The notes beneath the pieces are model-generated. The model did no database searches and had not been told where the DNA came from. It saw nothing but the letters and a program-made list of their open reading frames with translations. Shown here one piece after another: positions 50,658 to 59,544 of a stretch of 64,000 nt of DNA. The position numbers were made by a program, and so were the translations under genes. The first letter of the stretch is position 1. Each line of letters begins with the position of its first letter. The stretch is taken from assembly GCF_005217615.1 (NCBI RefSeq), contig NZ_SZNK01000001.1, positions 3,668,501 to 3,732,500 on the forward strand, given 5' to 3'. This stretch comes from Brevibacillus antibioticus (lineage in GTDB: Bacteria > Bacillota > Bacilli > Brevibacillales > Brevibacillaceae).

Positions 50658-51145
50658 GAATTAACACTCCCTTTCAGCTTTACAATTTTATTTGATCCGT
50701 CCCATTCCACTTGTAAGCCGAGTACGCTAGCCAACTCCCGAGCAGGAGCATAAGCCGATCCATCAATCACCTTTTCATTCAGATCCTTCCCGTTCACGCG
50801 AACATCCTTCGTCTGTTCGATCCACTCCACTTTTCCACCATCAGCATTGGCTACCGCACGGACTGGCAGCATAGAAATGCCTTCCTGCAAAAAGCCAGTT
50901 GACGCGAGTAAAGTACCATTCAGACTGATAGCAACCGGAATCCGCTTAGGCTTATCCACTTTACCCACAGCTCTTTGCAAGAATTGTGAGTAATTTGTGC
51001 GGAATGTGTCCATCGGGAATGCAGGGCAGTTTTTCCACGCGTAGCCGGGGTACTCCTGGTGACCAAGCACCTGCTTCATGGAGTGAAGGCTTCCGTGTTG
51101 CGCATCCGATGTTTTTGTGGATACATTCACATTTTGTTCATCCGA
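50654..51145 (-). pseudogene. 5'-truncated N-acetylmuramoyl-L-alanine amidase with copper-amine-oxidase-like (stalk) domain
   Basis: It retains the end of the Amidase_2 domain (MKQVLGHQEYPGYAWKNCPA, with the zinc-site H and the CP motif region). A linker follows, then a copper-amine-oxidase N-terminal-like repeat (GTLLASTGFLQEGISMLPVR, IDGSAYAPARELASVLGLQV). The catalytic N-terminal two thirds are missing. The break falls at 51145/51146, the edge of direct repeat copy B, so the truncation and the duplication join at the same point. Confidence 0.75.
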
Positions 51146-51166
51146 CTCATGCAAACAAATACAAGT

Positions 51167-51192
51167 CAACCGGACGATTTCTCGCCCGGTTG
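51167..51192 (-). terminator. yhbH hairpin (copy B)
   Basis: CAACCGG...CCGGTTG, same as behind copy A. Confidence 0.5.
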
Positions 51193-51202
51193 ACTCTATC
51201 GA

Positions 51203-52360
51203 TTACTTCACAGCTTCCTTCTTGCCAAAGAAAGTACGCAACGCCTTGTATACCTCGCCCTTTTCCCGAATGACACAATGCATGAATTTCGGCTCTTTGA
51301 TGTGACGATACGCTGACATGAGGGTTGAATGACGATTGTACTGATTCACTTCGCCATAGCCGAACATGTTGCATCTCTCCATGAGCTCCTTTACCAGCTT
51401 CACGCAGCGCTCATTGTCAGACGTGAGATTGTCGCCATCGGAAAAATGGAACGGATAAATGTTGTACTGCGATGTCGGATAGCGACTATCAATGATCTCC
51501 AACGCTTTCTTGTAGGCTGAGGAGCAGATCGTTCCCCCGCTTTCCCCTTTCGAGAAAAAGGTGTCCTCTGTTACTTCCTTCGCATCCGTATGATGGGCAA
51601 TGAAGACAATCTCGACCTTCTCGTACTTGGTGCGCAGAAAACGTACCATCCAGAAGAAAAAGCTGCGGGCGATATACTTTTCAAACACGCCCATACTTCC
51701 CGACGTATCCATCATCGCAATAATGACAGCATTGGAATGAGGCTTGATAATCTCTTCCCACGTCTTGAAGCGCAGGTCATCATCGGTGATCCCCAGCTCC
51801 ATATCACTGTAGCCTGCCAGCGCATTTCGGCGGATGGCCGCGATCAGCGTACGTTTTTTATCTATGTTGCCCATTAGGCCTTTTTTCCTGACATCATTGA
51901 ACCGAGTCTCTTCCACGACGATTTGTTCCTCATCTTTTTGTTGAAGGTTCGGCAGCTCCAGCTCGGCGAAAAGCATCTCCTGCAATTCTTCTACGCTGAT
52001 TTCAGCCTCATAGTAGTCTACACCTGGCTGATCCCCTGCTCCTTGACCTTTTCCTGGCCCTTGCGCCGGATCGCCGTCACGGGCGACGACATCGCCTACT
52101 TTACTGTTTCCTTTACCTTGACCGCCATGTTTTCCCTTTTGGAAGTTAAAACGCAATCGGTATTCATCCAGGGAGCGAATAGGGATCTTAATGACTTCCC
52201 GACCATTCGACATGATGATGTTTTCTTCGCTGACGAGATCGGGCAGATTTTTTTTGATCGCTTCTTTCACTTTTTCCTGGTGTCGATTTTGGTCCTGGTA
52301 CCCTTTGCGGTGCAGCGACCAGTCTTCCCGGGAGACAATGAACGATGATTCATCTTTCAT
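51203..52360 (-). CDS. yhbH: Sporulation protein YhbH (DUF444), copy B
   Basis: 385 residues, identical protein to copy A, including the VWA-like [20 protein letters not shown] motif. This copy lies 76 bp after intact prkA in the native order, so it is the one likely expressed with the kinase during sporulation (family knowledge plus position). Its downstream context is foreign: the truncated amidase starts 57 bp after the stop. Confidence 0.9.
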   Translation of the reverse strand: MKDESSFIVSREDWSLHRKGYQDQNRHQEKVKEAIKKNLPDLVSEENIIMSNGREVIKIPIRSLDEYRLRFNFQKGKHGGQGKGNSKVGDVVARDGDPAQGPGKGQGAGDQPGVDYYEAEISVEELQEMLFAELELPNLQQKDEEQIVVEETRFNDVRKKGLMGNIDKKRTLIAAIRRNALAGYSDMELGITDDDLRFKTWEEIIKPHSNAVIIAMMDTSGSMGVFEKYIARSFFFWMVRFLRTKYEKVEIVFIAHHTDAKEVTEDTFFSKGESGGTICSSAYKKALEIIDSRYPTSQYNIYPFHFSDGDNLTSDNERCVKLVKELMERCNMFGYGEVNQYNRHSTLMSAYRHIKEPKFMHCVIREKGEVYKALRTFFGKKEAVK

Positions 52361-52436
52361 GCCGTCTCCTCCTAGCAACTGGCGCAATCTGCGCCGAATA
52401 TGATTATGACGTTGTCCTCATGTCGCCAACGTTCTG

Positions 52437-54335
52437 TCATCTGTTCAACAAACTTCCCACGTAGCGCAGCAGCTCATTTGCGCAAACCGGGCAATATTGA
52501 TGCTCTTCGATAAGCCGCTTGGTAACTTCATTAATCTTCTTGAGCTGATGTTCATCCGGCGTTTTGTTCGAGGTCGTAATCTTGACCACATCCTTCAGAT
52601 CGGCAAACAGCTTTTTCTCGATGGCTTCCCGCAGACGATCGTGCGTGCTGTAGTCAAAACGCTTCCCTTTACGCGCATAGGCCGAGATACGGATGAGAAT
52701 TTCTTCACGGAAGGCCCGCTTGGCATTTTCCGAGATGCCAATTTGCTCCTCGATGGAACGCATCAGGCGCTCGTCTGGATCCATCTCCTCGCCTGTGACG
52801 GGGTCCCGAATTTTGTTCATATTGCAATAAGCTTCGACATTGTCCAAGTAATTGTCCATGAGCGTTTTTGCTGACTCTTCGTAGCTGTAGACAAATGCCT
52901 TTTGCACTTCTTTTTTAGCCAGCTCGTCGTATTCCTTGCGCGCAATGGAGATAAAGTTCATATACCGCTCCCGCTGCTCCTTGGTAATCGACGGATGCTG
53001 GTCAAAGCCTTCTTTTAGCGCACGAAGAATATCGAGTGCATTGATGCACTCGGTGTCGCGGCGAATCAGCGCACTGGAGATACGATTGATGACATATCGC
53101 GGATCAATACCGGACATCCCTTCATCAGCATGCTCGTTTCGTAGCTCTTCCAGATCGGCACCTTTGAAGCCTTCCACCGACTCGCCGTCATACAGCCGCA
53201 TCTTTTTCAGCAGATCGGCCCCTTGTTTTTTCGATTCTTTCAGGCGCGTCATAATGGAAAAGACTGCCGCTGACCGGAGCGCATGCGGTGCAATATGCAC
53301 ATGCCCCAAGTCGGATTGCTTGATTAATTTCGCATATATTTTTTCTTCATCACTGACACGCAGATTATACGGCATCGGCATGACGATAATCCGAGATTGC
53401 AGTGCCTCATTTTTCTTATTCCCAATAAAAGCCTTGTACTCCGATTCGTTCGTATGCGCTACAATCAACTCATCTGCCGAAATGAGGGCAAAACGACCTG
53501 CCTTAAAGTTTCCTTCCTGTGTCAGCGACAGGAGATGCCACAAAAATTTCTCGTCGCATTTCAACATTTCCTGAAACTCCATCAATCCACGATTGGCTTT
53601 GTTCAGCTCCCCATCAAAGCGATAAGCACGAGGGTCGGACTCAGAGCCGTACTTCGTAATCGTCGAGAAGTCGATGCTTCCCGTCAAATCGGCAATGTCC
53701 TGTGACTTCGGATCGGAAGGGCTAAATGTACCGATCCCGACACGATTGGCTTCGGAAAACAAAATCCGGTGAACAGGGAAATGCTCGATGCACCCACCAA
53801 ATTCGGATTCCAACCTCATCCGGTTATAGGGCGTCAATTCTCCTTCAATCTTGATTCCCAGCTCTTCTTCTATCTCTGGACGCAGCTCGTGCGGGATAAG
53901 ATGTAGTGGTTCTTCGTGCATGGGGCAGCCATCGAGTGCATAGATCGCTCCGGCTTCCGTCCGAGAATACTCTTCCAGTCCTCGCTTGAGCATCGTCACG
54001 AGCGTAGACTTACCACCACTGACAGGTCCCATCAAGAGCAAGATGCGTTTGCGAACATCCAGACGCCGTGCAGCCGAGTGGAAATATTCCTCCACTAGGC
54101 GCTCCACTGAACGATCCAATCCGAAGATTTCACGACTAAAAAATTGATACGAACGTGAGCCGTCCTCGTTCTCTTCAACCCCCGCGCTTTTAATCATGTT
54201 GTAGACGCGTGAATGCGCCGTCTGGGCAATTTGCGGATTTTTACGTACCAGCTCCAAATATTCGCCGAATGTTCCTCTCCACATCAGGTTTTCTTCGCGG
54301 GCCCGGTGCTCAGCGATCCGTTTTAAAATGTCCAT
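52437..54335 (-). CDS. prkA: PrkA serine protein kinase/AAA+ protease-like protein
   Basis: A 632-residue PrkA, full length (B. subtilis about 631). The AAA+ N-terminal part has Walker A in LLMGPVSGGKSTLVTMLKRG (about 105) and PrkA landmarks such as GSIDFSTITKYGSESDPRAY and MPMPYNLRVSDEEKIYAKLI. The C-terminal domain ends YCPVCANELLRYVGSLLNR. PrkA acts early in sporulation together with YhbH. ATG 54335 with GGAGGAG is preferred over GTG 54344. Its 3' 380 bp are duplicated at 44605-44984. Confidence 0.95.
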   Translation of the reverse strand: MDILKRIAEHRAREENLMWRGTFGEYLELVRKNPQIAQTAHSRVYNMIKSAGVEENEDGSRSYQFFSREIFGLDRSVERLVEEYFHSAARRLDVRKRILLLMGPVSGGKSTLVTMLKRGLEEYSRTEAGAIYALDGCPMHEEPLHLIPHELRPEIEEELGIKIEGELTPYNRMRLESEFGGCIEHFPVHRILFSEANRVGIGTFSPSDPKSQDIADLTGSIDFSTITKYGSESDPRAYRFDGELNKANRGLMEFQEMLKCDEKFLWHLLSLTQEGNFKAGRFALISADELIVAHTNESEYKAFIGNKKNEALQSRIIVMPMPYNLRVSDEEKIYAKLIKQSDLGHVHIAPHALRSAAVFSIMTRLKESKKQGADLLKKMRLYDGESVEGFKGADLEELRNEHADEGMSGIDPRYVINRISSALIRRDTECINALDILRALKEGFDQHPSITKEQRERYMNFISIARKEYDELAKKEVQKAFVYSYEESAKTLMDNYLDNVEAYCNMNKIRDPVTGEEMDPDERLMRSIEEQIGISENAKRAFREEILIRISAYARKGKRFDYSTHDRLREAIEKKLFADLKDVVKITTSNKTPDEHQLKKINEVTKRLIEEHQYCPVCANELLRYVGSLLNR

Positions 54336-54693
54336 GTTCGACACTCCTCCCTCTTAAGCCCCTCTCTCTTCCCAACGCCAATGTAATCTCATGTATATGT
54401 CCGCCTGCGGTCACGCATTCACGTGCAAGCCGTTTTCTCCGGTTGCCAACAGGCTCTTACAGCCTTTACATATGTGTATGCGCGACATCAGCACAAGTTT
54501 CAGCAATCTTCCCATAAAAATACGGCACACTGCTTTTTTACCACTTGGTAGATTACGGAATTGTAAGGTTTAACGAGCGGAGCTGTAAGCTGATTCGATG
54601 GTTTGTAATCCCTACTCCCCTGTAAAATACAATCATAAGCAACATACACGGAAAGCCAATATGGATTGGCGTAAAATAACGGGAGGAACGAAC
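54336..54693. other. Intergenic region upstream of prkA, no gene seen
   Basis: About 358 bp between the prkA start and a divergent small gene. The short frames here overlap prkA or lack ribosome sites. It must hold the prkA promoter, probably sporulation-specific, but I could not assign -10/-35 elements with confidence. Confidence 0.5.
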
Positions 54694-54894
54694 ATGGACA
54701 TCCAAACAGAACGCATTCAAGTGAAAAAAGGACTTTATTTGACCGGCATCGCAACCTTGGTGATTCTTTCGGTATTTATTTACCAAGCAGTTACAGGAAT
54801 GGAACTTGATACGGGAGAAATACTGAGTGTGCCGATATCGCTTACTGCTTTCTTAAAACTCGTGAATGACCATCGAAAATTGTCACTCACGTAG
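54694..54894 (+). CDS. Small two-helix membrane protein, 66 aa
   Basis: MDIQTERIQVKKGLYLTGIA begins; TM1 is about 14-36 (YLTGIATLVILSVFIYQAV), with a second weak hydrophobic stretch (LSVPISLTAFLKLV). GGGAGGAACG precedes the ATG at 54694. Function unknown. Confidence 0.6.
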   Translation: MDIQTERIQVKKGLYLTGIATLVILSVFIYQAVTGMELDTGEILSVPISLTAFLKLVNDHRKLSLT

Positions 54895-54978
54895 GTGTAC
54901 AACAGCTTTAATTCGTTTGCAAAGTGGGCAGGCTACGCTATAATGAGAGTAGTTTGTTTACGAAAGGAGCTGTCAAAC

Positions 54979-55071
54979 GTGGGTACATTTATCGTAGCAT
55001 TGGTCTTCGGAGCTTTTCTGTTTTTCATGCTGACAGCTGGCTACAACGAGGACAAAACCTGGAACATGTAA
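54979..55071 (+). CDS. Tiny membrane protein, 30 aa
   Basis: GTG start; the peptide begins VGTFIVALVFGAFLFFMLTA, then GYNEDKTWNM. One membrane helix and an acidic outer tail. AAAGGAG lies 8 bp upstream and a terminator follows 15 bp after the stop, so it is probably a real gene. Function unknown. Confidence 0.6.
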   Translation: MGTFIVALVFGAFLFFMLTAGYNEDKTWNM

Positions 55072-55085
55072 GAATCATCCAGGGA

Positions 55086-55123
55086 AAAAAGCAGGCTGCC
55101 TACTGTGGCAACCTGCTTTTTTT
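55086..55123. terminator. Bidirectional terminator
   Basis: AAAAAAGCAGGcTGCC and its complement GGCAaCCTGCTTTTTTT. It separates convergent genes. Confidence 0.8.
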
Positions 55124-55132
55124 GTTTTCTTG

Positions 55133-55693
55133 TTATTTCTTATTCTCTTTCTTTTCTGCTTTCTTCACTTCGATTTCAGCTTTGATTTCTTTTGCGCTCT
55201 TACCTGCTATGTCAACGCCCCACTTGGCCGCCTTTTCTTTCAGGTTCGCGAGCTGTTCTTGCTTCTTCGCTTCTTTTGCTGCCTTTTTCTCAGCGTTTTC
55301 TGCTTTTTTTGCTACTTTTGCTTCTTTAATAGCCGCTTTTACTTCCTTCGCTGTTTTACCTGCCGTATCAACGCCCAGCTTTACGGCCTTATCGTTTAGC
55401 TTGACGAGTTGTTCTTGCTTCTTCGCTTCTTTTGCCGCTTTTTTCTCAGCGTTTTCTGCTTTCTTTGCTGCTTTTGCTTCTTGAATGGCTGCTTTTACTA
55501 CCTTATTTGTTTGATCCGTGGTTTCGACGCCCCATTTGGCAGCCTTCGCGTTCAGCTTTGCTCTGTTTTCTTCCCTTTTCTCCGCTTTCGAGTGCGTAAC
55601 TGTAGAATCCGTTGCTTTATCCGCCGCAGTCACTACAGAGATACCGCTAAACAGCAAGGTAGCCATTACCAGGGACGAAACAAGTCTTTTCAT
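55133..55693 (-). CDS. Secreted Lys/Ala/Glu-rich repeat protein
   Basis: A 186-residue protein with a signal peptide (MKRLVSSLVMATLLFSGISV, cleavage near TAA-AD about residue 24). The mature part is about 2.5 tandem repeats of roughly 50-55 residues. Each has a (K/N)AAKWGVET/VDTAG-type turn (KWGVETTDQT, KLGVDTAGKT, KWGVDIAGKS) and a highly charged helix (KAAKKAENAEKKAAKEAKKQ). DNA repeats follow the protein repeats. Probably a long wall-associated or secreted helix; function unknown. GGGAGG precedes the ATG. Confidence 0.7.
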   Translation of the reverse strand: MKRLVSSLVMATLLFSGISVVTAADKATDSTVTHSKAEKREENRAKLNAKAAKWGVETTDQTNKVVKAAIQEAKAAKKAENAEKKAAKEAKKQEQLVKLNDKAVKLGVDTAGKTAKEVKAAIKEAKVAKKAENAEKKAAKEAKKQEQLANLKEKAAKWGVDIAGKSAKEIKAEIEVKKAEKKENKK

Positions 55694-55767
55694 GCAGATT
55701 TCCTCCCTTATTATGTAAAACGTGATCGTACACCCCTAGCCTACCTGATGATTTTGGGAAAAGTATG

Positions 55768-55816
55768 TGAAAAAGCAGGCTTAACCATTTTTTCAAACGG
55801 ACAGCCTGCTTCTCAT
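55768..55816. terminator. Hairpin between repeat protein and HAD genes
   Basis: AAGCAGGCT and AGCCTGCTT arms around a T-rich loop; likely ends the HAD transcript (minus). Confidence 0.5.
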
Positions 55817-55819
55817 TTG

Positions 55820-56545
55820 TTAACCCACAAACACACCGCTTTTTTCAGAAATCGCCGTAAACAGCTCTTCTAATGATCCCCGCTGATCTACCTGATACTG
55901 AGGCTCACCACGGTCTTCCATCCAATTGGTTACCAGAAACGTTTTCATTCCCAGCTTGGATGCGACCATGTCCTCCTGCATGTGATTCCCGACCATGACA
56001 CAGTCTGTCGGCTCAACCCCAAGCTTTTGGCAAATCTCTTTGTAATAACCAGGATTCGGCTTTGTGAAATGCGACTCCTCATAGACTGTAACCAACTCGA
56101 AATCATCCGGGGACATCCCAATCCAAGCGAGACGATGGTGAATCGCATCACGCGGGAAAACAGGATTCGTCGCTACTGCAACCCGAAATCCTTGCCCTTT
56201 GGCGGCAGCAATAATCTGCTTTGCCCATGGAGAAGGATACGTAAGGTGAGAAAGTGTCGGAAATACATCTCGATAAAACGAATCGAACAGAGGCCATATT
56301 TCCTCTCGCTCCCACTCACTGTGTTCCATAAAATGTTCGATAAAAACTTGCTCGTTCGTCTTGTCCGGCTCTTGGTTCATGATCATAGCCTTGGTCGCAT
56401 CCCAAATCAACGCCAACAGCTTTTCGGTATCGTACTTATCTCCGACATGACGGCCTACTTCAACCAAGTAACTTTTGACAAAGGGTTCTGTCTGCATCTC
56501 TAATAACGTACCGTCCAAATCAAACAGGATGGTGTTCACAGTCAT
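55820..56545 (-). CDS. HAD family hydrolase
   Basis: A 241-residue Rossmann phosphatase. Motif I is ILFDLDGTLLEM (nucleophile Asp about 8), motif II VAVATNPVFP, motif III KPNPGYYKEI, and motif IV VMVGNHMQEDMVASKLG. The cap is about residues 20-100. It is a phosphoglycolate-phosphatase/HAD-IA-like enzyme of unknown substrate. GGGAGAG precedes the ATG. 25 bp upstream is the end of trmL on the same strand. Confidence 0.88.
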   Translation of the reverse strand: MTVNTILFDLDGTLLEMQTEPFVKSYLVEVGRHVGDKYDTEKLLALIWDATKAMIMNQEPDKTNEQVFIEHFMEHSEWEREEIWPLFDSFYRDVFPTLSHLTYPSPWAKQIIAAAKGQGFRVAVATNPVFPRDAIHHRLAWIGMSPDDFELVTVYEESHFTKPNPGYYKEICQKLGVEPTDCVMVGNHMQEDMVASKLGMKTFLVTNWMEDRGEPQYQVDQRGSLEELFTAISEKSGVFVG

Positions 56546-56570
56546 AATGAATCTCTCCCTCCCAAATGCC

Positions 56571-57041
56571 TTACGATAACGATGGAAAACCTAACTGGCG
56601 AAGTCCTTCAAACAAGACAATAGCTGCACAATTGGACAGGTTCACAGAACGGGTCGCGCCGCCCATCGGGATGCGAATAGTCTGTTCCCGATATTTTTCT
56701 GTCAGCTCTTCCGGCAAGCCCGTCGTCTCCTTGCCCAAGATAATGTAGTCGCCATCTCGGAAAGAAACGTCCGTATACAACTTTTCCCCCCAAGTCTCCA
56801 CAAAGTAAAAGGTGCCCGCACCGTCTCCTTGTGCCGCAGCAAAATGCTCAAAGCTCTCATGATGGTGGACATTAACCGCATGCCAATAATCGAGACCAGC
56901 CCGCTTCAGATAGCGATCGTCCGTTGAAAATCCGAGCGGATGAATCAGATGTAAATGGGCTCCTGTCGCTGCACAGGAACGGGCGATATTTCCCGTATTG
57001 GCAGGGATGAGCGGCTCATGCAAAACAATATGTAACGGCAT
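56571..57041 (-). CDS. trmL: tRNA (cytidine(34)-2'-O)-methyltransferase TrmL
   Basis: A 156-residue SPOUT methyltransferase. N-terminal HEPLIPANTGNIARSCAATG, central LDYWHAVNVHHH, then knot motifs YIILGKETTGLPEEL and RIPMGGATRSVNLSNCAAIV. It methylates the wobble ribose of some tRNA-Leu species using SAM. AAGGAG precedes the ATG. Length and motifs are canonical. Confidence 0.92.
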   Translation of the reverse strand: MPLHIVLHEPLIPANTGNIARSCAATGAHLHLIHPLGFSTDDRYLKRAGLDYWHAVNVHHHESFEHFAAAQGDGAGTFYFVETWGEKLYTDVSFRDGDYIILGKETTGLPEELTEKYREQTIRIPMGGATRSVNLSNCAAIVLFEGLRQLGFPSLS

Positions 57042-57179
57042 ATCTGAAAATCTCCTTGTAAATTGCGAACTTGTTACCTGTACACGTCTTATTATACCAC
57101 CGTACCCAGCTTCTGTAACAAATGGAGTGCCTGCTGCATCTAATCAGAAAACTTTAGCAATGAAAGGAGTGATGATTAG

Positions 57180-57887
57180 ATGGGGATACCCATTTCATTT
57201 GGGCGACGCCTTGTCGCACATGTAAGCCTACTGAGTTTGATCCTGTTAGGCGTCAGTTGGATGTGGGCTGATTTTTCTTCGTTTCCTCCCCTAGAAACAT
57301 GGAGCATGATTCTCGGCTATCTCTCATTTATTTTGATTGGCTGCACCTTATTGATCGGTCCACTCCAGTCCTGGCTCCCTGCTCGCTGGATGGCTATCAA
57401 CTTGTCCATCCGCCGAGATATCGGCATATGGGCTGGACTAACGGGACTGCTGCACGTCATTCTTGTGCTCGTCCTTTTTGAGAGTGAGCCTCGCCTGATG
57501 ATCCTACAAGAAAACCGTTCTGAAAAGACTGATGGATGGCTGGGTCTGTTCTTTTTCGCTTCCTCTGATCTGACCATGTGGCCATCTCCCAACTGGACCC
57601 TCGCAGGCGTAGCGAACTATCTTGGGCTGCTTGCTTTTTTCATTCTACTAGCCCTGTGGCTGACTTCTTCTGCACGCGCAGAAAAATGGCTGGGTGGCTC
57701 CAGTTGGAAAAGGCTTCATCTCGCCAATCCATGGCTTTTTGTCATCGTCTTGTTCCATGGCTTGATTTACATCCATTCCATCAAAGGAGAACCGCATACC
57801 TTTTCAGACATGCTCGTTTTCGCAGCAATGATTTGGGTGATTCGCAGCATCTCTTTTATACAAAGAGCTTTTTTTCGCAAGCGGTAA
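57180..57887 (+). CDS. Ferric-reductase-like transmembrane protein (MsrQ-like)
   Basis: A 235-residue membrane protein with six predicted helices. The ferric-reductase-like domain is recognised by RRDIGIWAGLTGLLHVILVL (first heme His) and LFVIVLFHGLIYIHSIKGEP (second-side His residues). No flavin or NAD domain, so it resembles MsrQ/YedZ-type heme membrane subunits. The partner is unknown. AAAGGAG lies about 9 bp before the ATG. It ends at the base where the convergent gene's stop begins. Confidence 0.75.
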   Translation: MGIPISFGRRLVAHVSLLSLILLGVSWMWADFSSFPPLETWSMILGYLSFILIGCTLLIGPLQSWLPARWMAINLSIRRDIGIWAGLTGLLHVILVLVLFESEPRLMILQENRSEKTDGWLGLFFFASSDLTMWPSPNWTLAGVANYLGLLAFFILLALWLTSSARAEKWLGGSSWKRLHLANPWLFVIVLFHGLIYIHSIKGEPHTFSDMLVFAAMIWVIRSISFIQRAFFRKR

Positions 57888-58856
57888 TTACCCCCCTCTT
57901 ATATGAAAGAAGGCATAACGCATTTTGGGCGTATAGGCAGTGGAATCCTCATATGCCCAATAACGCATGCTGCTATCTGTCGTATGGGCGTTCACTAACG
58001 GCATCTGATTCGGGTCTTTTGCGACCACAATCGTATTGTGCTGAAAACGCCCATCCCCGTTAAAATCATAACAAATGATATCACCTGGGACCAACTCGGC
58101 AGCTGAGCTTTTCGTAACCGCCCGCATAGGTGGTCCACCCGATTTCAAAAGCAAATACAAGCTATGCGCTACCGTCCAGCTATAGCTCCAAGAGGAGCCT
58201 TTTCCCGCGCGAATCCACCAGCCCTTGCCCAGCTCTTTCGACATCAGCATAGGGATTCCGCCAGCATGTAAACATTGCGAAATAAAATTCGTGCAGTCAT
58301 CCGTAAAACGAGGATAGACGGGATTAGTCGTGTTCCAGTAGCGTTCCGCATACGCGACTGCATTTGCAGGGTTATAGCCTCCCGCACCATGCACAACCAG
58401 CATAGGCTGATCAAGGGCATCCTCGACGCCTGACACAACGATGATAGGCTCTTCCTCTTCCTCTACCACCAATTTTTGATCACCGTTCGACTCCCTTGCC
58501 CCGATAATCGACCACTTTTCATTCGTCTTGAGCAACTGAAGCTGAAAAAATCGTTTGTTTGCCTCTTTATACTTGGTATGCTTGATTCCTAGGGTTTTAT
58601 TTTCTTGCCATTGAACCGTTATTTCCATAGTGGTATCGGTATCTACCCAGCACATAGGCGTTACTTGTCCCTGGACAGCTAATAAATTGACTCCCCGCTC
58701 CTCGGCTCTCCGCTTCTCCCGATTCAGTCGATCCCATTCTTCTTGTACGCCGGACTCTCTTGTGCAATAAAAAGGCAGCAGCCGCTCATACTTTCCGTCC
58801 ATAGATGACTGGTGAACTACTTGAAAGTATTGCTGAATAAATTCACGCCACTCCAC
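57888..58856 (-). CDS. Amidase domain (Amidase_6) protein, NlpC/P60-like cysteine hydrolase
   Basis: About 322 residues. The N-terminal 170 residues are a mixed domain common in this family. The Amidase_6 domain begins YNPANAVAYAERYWNTTNPV, with catalytic Cys in FTDDCTNFISQCLHAGGIPM (about 200) and His probably in RFQHNTIVVAKDP. It is cytoplasmic by sequence (no signal peptide). The start is uncertain: GTG 58856 has GAGGAGG close by, and ATG 58892 or 58907 are alternatives with weaker sites. Possibly a spore or mother-cell wall enzyme (inference). Confidence 0.75.
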   Translation of the reverse strand: MEWREFIQQYFQVVHQSSMDGKYERLLPFYCTRESGVQEEWDRLNREKRRAEERGVNLLAVQGQVTPMCWVDTDTTMEITVQWQENKTLGIKHTKYKEANKRFFQLQLLKTNEKWSIIGARESNGDQKLVVEEEEEPIIVVSGVEDALDQPMLVVHGAGGYNPANAVAYAERYWNTTNPVYPRFTDDCTNFISQCLHAGGIPMLMSKELGKGWWIRAGKGSSWSYSWTVAHSLYLLLKSGGPPMRAVTKSSAAELVPGDIICYDFNGDGRFQHNTIVVAKDPNQMPLVNAHTTDSSMRYWAYEDSTAYTPKMRYAFFHIRGG

Positions 58857-58981
58857 TTTCCTTTCCTCCTCTCTGCCTCCAGACTGCGACATAGACCCAT
58901 GAACCATTCATCTCAATGAAGAATATGTCACTCGTGGAGCATTCAGAAGAAAAAGAAAAGCTGCCCGAGCAAGCAGACAGC

Positions 58982-59518
58982 TTATTTGGAAGAAGCGTGG
59001 GCAAATAGTGGACCTTCTTCTAAGGAAAGCAAGTATTCTTTAATGGATAAGCCACCCCCGTATCCAACCAAGGCACCATTCGAGCCAATGACACGATGGC
59101 ACGGTATAATGACAGGAATCGGATTGCGATTGTTCGCACCGCCAATGGCCCGAACAGCTTTCGCCGCTCCAATAGCCAAGGCAATATCTTTATAAGAACG
59201 AGTTTCTCCATAGGGGATGTTAGATAGCTCATTCCATACAGCCTTTTGAAAGGGAGTACCGTACAATACGGTTGGAACATCAAACGCCTTGCGCTTGCCT
59301 GCAAAATACTCTTCTAGCTGTATTTTTGCAGGCTCATTGAGCGCATCGTTACGCGTTGGGGTAATTCCTACGAACGTTTTTTTGCACCAGCGCACCAGAG
59401 GCGCCAATCCGTCTTGTTCATTGGCAAACTGAATGTAGCACAGCCCTTCTTCTGTAGAAGCCAAGAGCAATGGTCCAATCGGTGAATCCATCATGCTATA
59501 GCCTAATTCCTTTGCCAT
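58982..59518 (-). CDS. ogt: Methylated-DNA-protein-cysteine methyltransferase
   Basis: A 178-residue O6-alkylguanine transferase. The acceptor Cys is in NPIPVIIPCHRVIGSNGALV (about 145). The HTH segment is FQKAVWNELSNIPYGETRSY. It removes alkyl groups from O6-guanine by suicide transfer. GGGAGG precedes the ATG. It follows queG on the same strand. Confidence 0.92.
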   Translation of the reverse strand: MAKELGYSMMDSPIGPLLLASTEEGLCYIQFANEQDGLAPLVRWCKKTFVGITPTRNDALNEPAKIQLEEYFAGKRKAFDVPTVLYGTPFQKAVWNELSNIPYGETRSYKDIALAIGAAKAVRAIGGANNRNPIPVIIPCHRVIGSNGALVGYGGGLSIKEYLLSLEEGPLFAHASSK

Positions 59519-59544
59519 TTTACGTCCTCCCTCTCACATTCAAA

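Larger units (their letters stand above)
51146..52814 (-). repeat. Direct repeat copy B (prkA 3' end plus yhbH)
   Basis: Partner of 43314-44982, offset 7,832 bp. At 52814 copy B continues into intact prkA while copy A breaks. At 51146 copy B breaks into the amidase fragment, while copy A continues into different DNA below 43314. Confidence 0.9.

Noticed and set aside
43314..52814. Simple tandem duplication or assembly collapse as the explanation of the repeats
   Set aside because: Only the prkA'-yhbH part is repeated, the copies differ at many silent sites, and the unique insert has phage-type genes, so a pure tandem duplication or assembly error fits poorly.
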